Below, piece by piece: positions 49,088 through 51,069 of a stretch of DNA of 51,069 nucleotides. Under the pieces are notes generated by a model. It made no database searches and was not told where the DNA came from. It saw only the letters and a list, made by a program, of their open reading frames with translations. Position 1 is the first letter of the stretch; every line of letters begins with the position of its first letter. A program made the translations under genes and the position numbers. The stretch is from CAZJCK01 sp964544635 (GTDB lineage: Bacteria; Zixibacteria; MSB-5A5; GN15; FEB-12): contig CAZJCK010000016.1 of assembly GCA_964544635.1 (NCBI GenBank), positions 1-51,069 of the forward strand. The letters run 5' to 3'.

Positions 49088-51069
49088 ATGACGAAGAGGA
49101 TGCATCCAGGGGGACTGGAGATCCTCGGCCCTCTTGGCCGCGGCGGCACCGCCGAAGTCATCCGTGTCTTTGACCCCCAACTCAAGCGTGAATGTGCGCT
49201 CAAGCAGCCGCTCCAGTCGGCGCCGGTATCGGCGCAGTTGTTTCGGCATCTGGCGGAGCGTGAACTCAATCTTATCGGATCGCTCAAATATCCCGGAATC
49301 GTCACCTGCTACCGCGCCGATCTCGATACCGAGTCACCCTATATCCTGATTGAGTTGTGCAAGGGCCGGACGCTTTTTGATGTCGGCTGGACGGGTAACC
49401 TGACGCTGTCGCTCAATGTGCTGGCGAGCGTGGCCGTGAGCCTGGAGTATCTGCGAATGCGCGGCCTGGTGCACGGGGATATCAAACCGCACAATATCTT
49501 CCTGCCACTCTTGTGGCGGCGGTGTGACCGCGGCAACCTGTTTTTTACCAAGCTGGCTGATTTCTCGATGGGCCGGACCGACAGCGAACCGGAATCGGCG
49601 CGAGCCGGCCGGGGTACGGTCGGCTACATGGCCCCGGAAACGATCGACGGCGAGCCGACAACACATCGCTCCGACCTGTTCGCCTACGGTGTGATGGCGC
49701 ACTGGTTCCTATCGGGAGAGCATCCCTTCCTCACCGGCGAGACCGACCCGGTGGTGATCAACGGCCGGGTACAGGAAGAAGAGGTGCCGCTGCTGCACGA
49801 GGTCAATCCAGAGATTCCGGAAGCGGTGAGCCGAATCGTTCATCGCCTTCTGGCCAAGAAGCCGCACGAGCGGTACAGCGACGCCTGGACCGTTGCTGCC
49901 GACCTGGTCACGGCCGGTGCCACCTATCCGATCGAACGGGCACTGCAACCGCGCCACCTGGTTGGTGGGCTGGCGGACGATGGCAGCCTTCCGGAGGCGC
50001 TTCGAATCGACGAAAGGACACAGTCGCGGCTGTTGTCGTTGAGTAACGGAGACAGCAAGCGGTTGCGTTTGATCCTCGGCAGCAACTACCGTCGCGGCAA
50101 CCTGAAGTATGAACCGGGCCAGTTTGTCTGGCAGCGTCAGGAAGTATACCTGCCGTCGTGGCTGCGCCGTCAGCATCTAATGCAATTCTCGAAGCAGTCC
50201 TGGGGTATGAAGCGCCGGGCTGTCCTGTCGGCAATCGTGGGCAGTGCCGACGCGGCTGTCGACGTCGGATTAGCGCGCCAGGATGACATCACGAGCCTCT
50301 CCCCCACGCTGGTCGAGTTGTTGCGCCCCTTGCTGTCGCAACCGCTGGTCAAACGTTACTCGGCGACGCTGGCTCCCTTGCTGAAGGAGAAAGAACGCTA
50401 TACCCTTGCCGCCCGGCTGTATTGCCAGGCGGGTTTCCTTGCGGATGCCGTGGATTGTGTGCTGGCGGCATATGCCGGGGAAGTGCAGCCGCAGACTGAT
50501 AAGCTGTTGATGGGGACGATGAACCTGGTGATCGAACTCGCGGAGATGTCGGACAACCTGTTTGCGGTTCGGCAGGTGCTGCTGAATAAGGCGGAGTGCT
50601 TGAAGAAAATGGGACAGGCGACTGAGTCGCTGGCCTGTTTCCGTCGGATTTTCGCATTGTATGACGGTATTGAGGTGGACGCCTTCTTGGCGTCGGCCTA
50701 CAAGGCGCTGGGTGACCTTCACAAGGCCCGCCAGAATTTCGCGGAGGGACTGGAGGCGCTGTCGCAGGCAATGGCGATTTACCAGCAACTGGGAGACGAG
50801 CTGGAGATCTCGCATACCTATAACAATATTGGCAACATCTACTGGGTTGGTTCCGATCTGGCCAGTGCCCTGTTGAATTACCGTCGGGCGTTGCGCATCC
50901 AGCGCCAGCTCGGTGCTACTTCCGACATTGCCTCGACACTCAACAATATCGGTTCGATGTACGGTATGGGGGGACGTTACCAGCGGGCGATCAACCTGTA
51001 CCAGCTGTCGATTCGCCTGAAGCAGGAGCTTGGGGATGAACCGGAAATCGCCCGGACACTGAATAACCT
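49088..51069 (+). CDS. Ser/Thr protein kinase with TPR repeats (runs off the end)
   Basis: 660 codons are in the window, with no stop. Residues 8-275 form a Hanks-type kinase: Gly loop GPLGRGGTAEV, Lys39 (CALK), Glu59 in the C helix (ERELNLI), catalytic loop HGDIKPHNIFL (Asp131), APE (MAPE, 182-184) and RSDLFAYG. The DFG motif reads DFS (158-160), and the HRD arginine is Gly, making this a non-RD kinase. No transmembrane segment follows. From about 430 on there are helical repeats ending in NN-type TPRs (SHTYNNIGNIYW, STLNNIGSMYGMGGRYQRAI, RTLNN), as in eukaryote-like signalling TPR proteins. It starts 2 bases after the GAF-PAS histidine kinase, so the pair is almost certainly coexpressed. 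Confidence 0.85.
   Translation, partial: MTKRMHPGGLEILGPLGRGGTAEVIRVFDPQLKRECALKQPLQSAPVSAQLFRHLAERELNLIGSLKYPGIVTCYRADLDTESPYILIELCKGRTLFDVGWTGNLTLSLNVLASVAVSLEYLRMRGLVHGDIKPHNIFLPLLWRRCDRGNLFFTKLADFSMGRTDSEPESARAGRGTVGYMAPETIDGEPTTHRSDLFAYGVMAHWFLSGEHPFLTGETDPVVINGRVQEEEVPLLHEVNPEIPEAVSRIVHRLLAKKPHERYSDAWTVAADLVTAGATYPIERALQPRHLVGGLADDGSLPEALRIDERTQSRLLSLSNGDSKRLRLILGSNYRRGNLKYEPGQFVWQRQEVYLPSWLRRQHLMQFSKQSWGMKRRAVLSAIVGSADAAVDVGLARQDDITSLSPTLVELLRPLLSQPLVKRYSATLAPLLKEKERYTLAARLYCQAGFLADAVDCVLAAYAGEVQPQTDKLLMGTMNLVIELAEMSDNLFAVRQVLLNKAECLKKMGQATESLACFRRIFALYDGIEVDAFLASAYKALGDLHKARQNFAEGLEALSQAMAIYQQLGDELEISHTYNNIGNIYWVGSDLASALLNYRRALRIQRQLGATSDIASTLNNIGSMYGMGGRYQRAINLYQLSIRLKQELGDEPEIARTLNN

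Noticed and set aside
1..51069. Prophage, transposon, integron or defence island
   Set aside because: No integrase, transposase, phage structural, restriction or toxin-antitoxin genes were seen on either strand.

Overview
The window is a GC-rich bacterial chromosome segment, broken only by a 100-base run of N at 35232-35331. The gene set points to a Gram-negative bacterium of the Fibrobacteres-Chlorobi-Bacteroidetes (FCB) side of the tree, most likely candidate phylum Zixibacteria or a neighbour. The clues are a PorV-like barrel next to a secreted protein with a Por/FlgD-like C-terminal domain, a TonB receptor with a carboxypeptidase-like N-terminal domain, an N-terminal dockerin pair, many outer-membrane barrels, and a candidate SOS operator that fits the Fibrobacter LexA consensus. 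This placement is inference; no rRNA or ribosomal protein gene is present to confirm it.

Left part (1-10 kb, mostly minus strand): the tail of a TPR protein, sthA, a secreted gluzincin-type metallopeptidase, then an operon of TonB-dependent receptor, 908-aa surface or secreted protein and PorV-like barrel that ends at a clear intrinsic terminator. From 10.1 to 15.2 kb on the plus strand lies a five-gene signalling operon: ABC-type substrate-binding protein, membrane histidine kinase, two single-domain receivers and a receiver-GAF-kinase hybrid. It converges on acpS.

Middle (15.6-28.4 kb): three gene-poor stretches carry a dispersed family of palindromic repeats. Between and after them are a lipoprotein, a GbsR-type repressor with a 32-bp palindrome over its start codon, a possible Roadblock protein, coenzyme-B12-dependent ribonucleotide reductase (nrdJ), a deacetylase-like lipoprotein coupled to pyruvate kinase, a degenerate receiver, a VOC protein, a GT22-like membrane glycosyltransferase and a LolA-like/retropepsin protein.

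From 28.5 to 34.8 kb: a small barrel, then gap-pgk-tpiA-secG and tRNA-Leu(GAG), followed by a dockerin-bearing secreted protein with a near-consensus promoter. From 35.2 to 41.0 kb (minus strand) is an imuA-imuB-dnaE2 mutagenic translesion cassette, split by repeats between imuB and dnaE2, with a LexA-like box upstream.

Right part (41.5 kb to the end): a partner-switching module (STAS, RsbW-like, RsbU-like phosphatase), a zinc-ribbon NUDIX hydrolase, an Omp85-like barrel fused to a bactofilin-like segment, and a soluble GAF-PAS histidine kinase followed 2 bp later by a Ser/Thr kinase-TPR protein that runs off the end.

No mobile element, CRISPR array or defence island is visible. The most interesting signals are regulatory (the GbsR palindrome and the LexA-like box), architectural (the bactofilin-Omp85 fusion, the His-kinase/Ser-Thr-kinase pair, the PorV-cargo-receptor operon) and residue-level (a K+-independent pyruvate kinase signature, altered metal ligands in the deacetylase, a pseudo-receiver).
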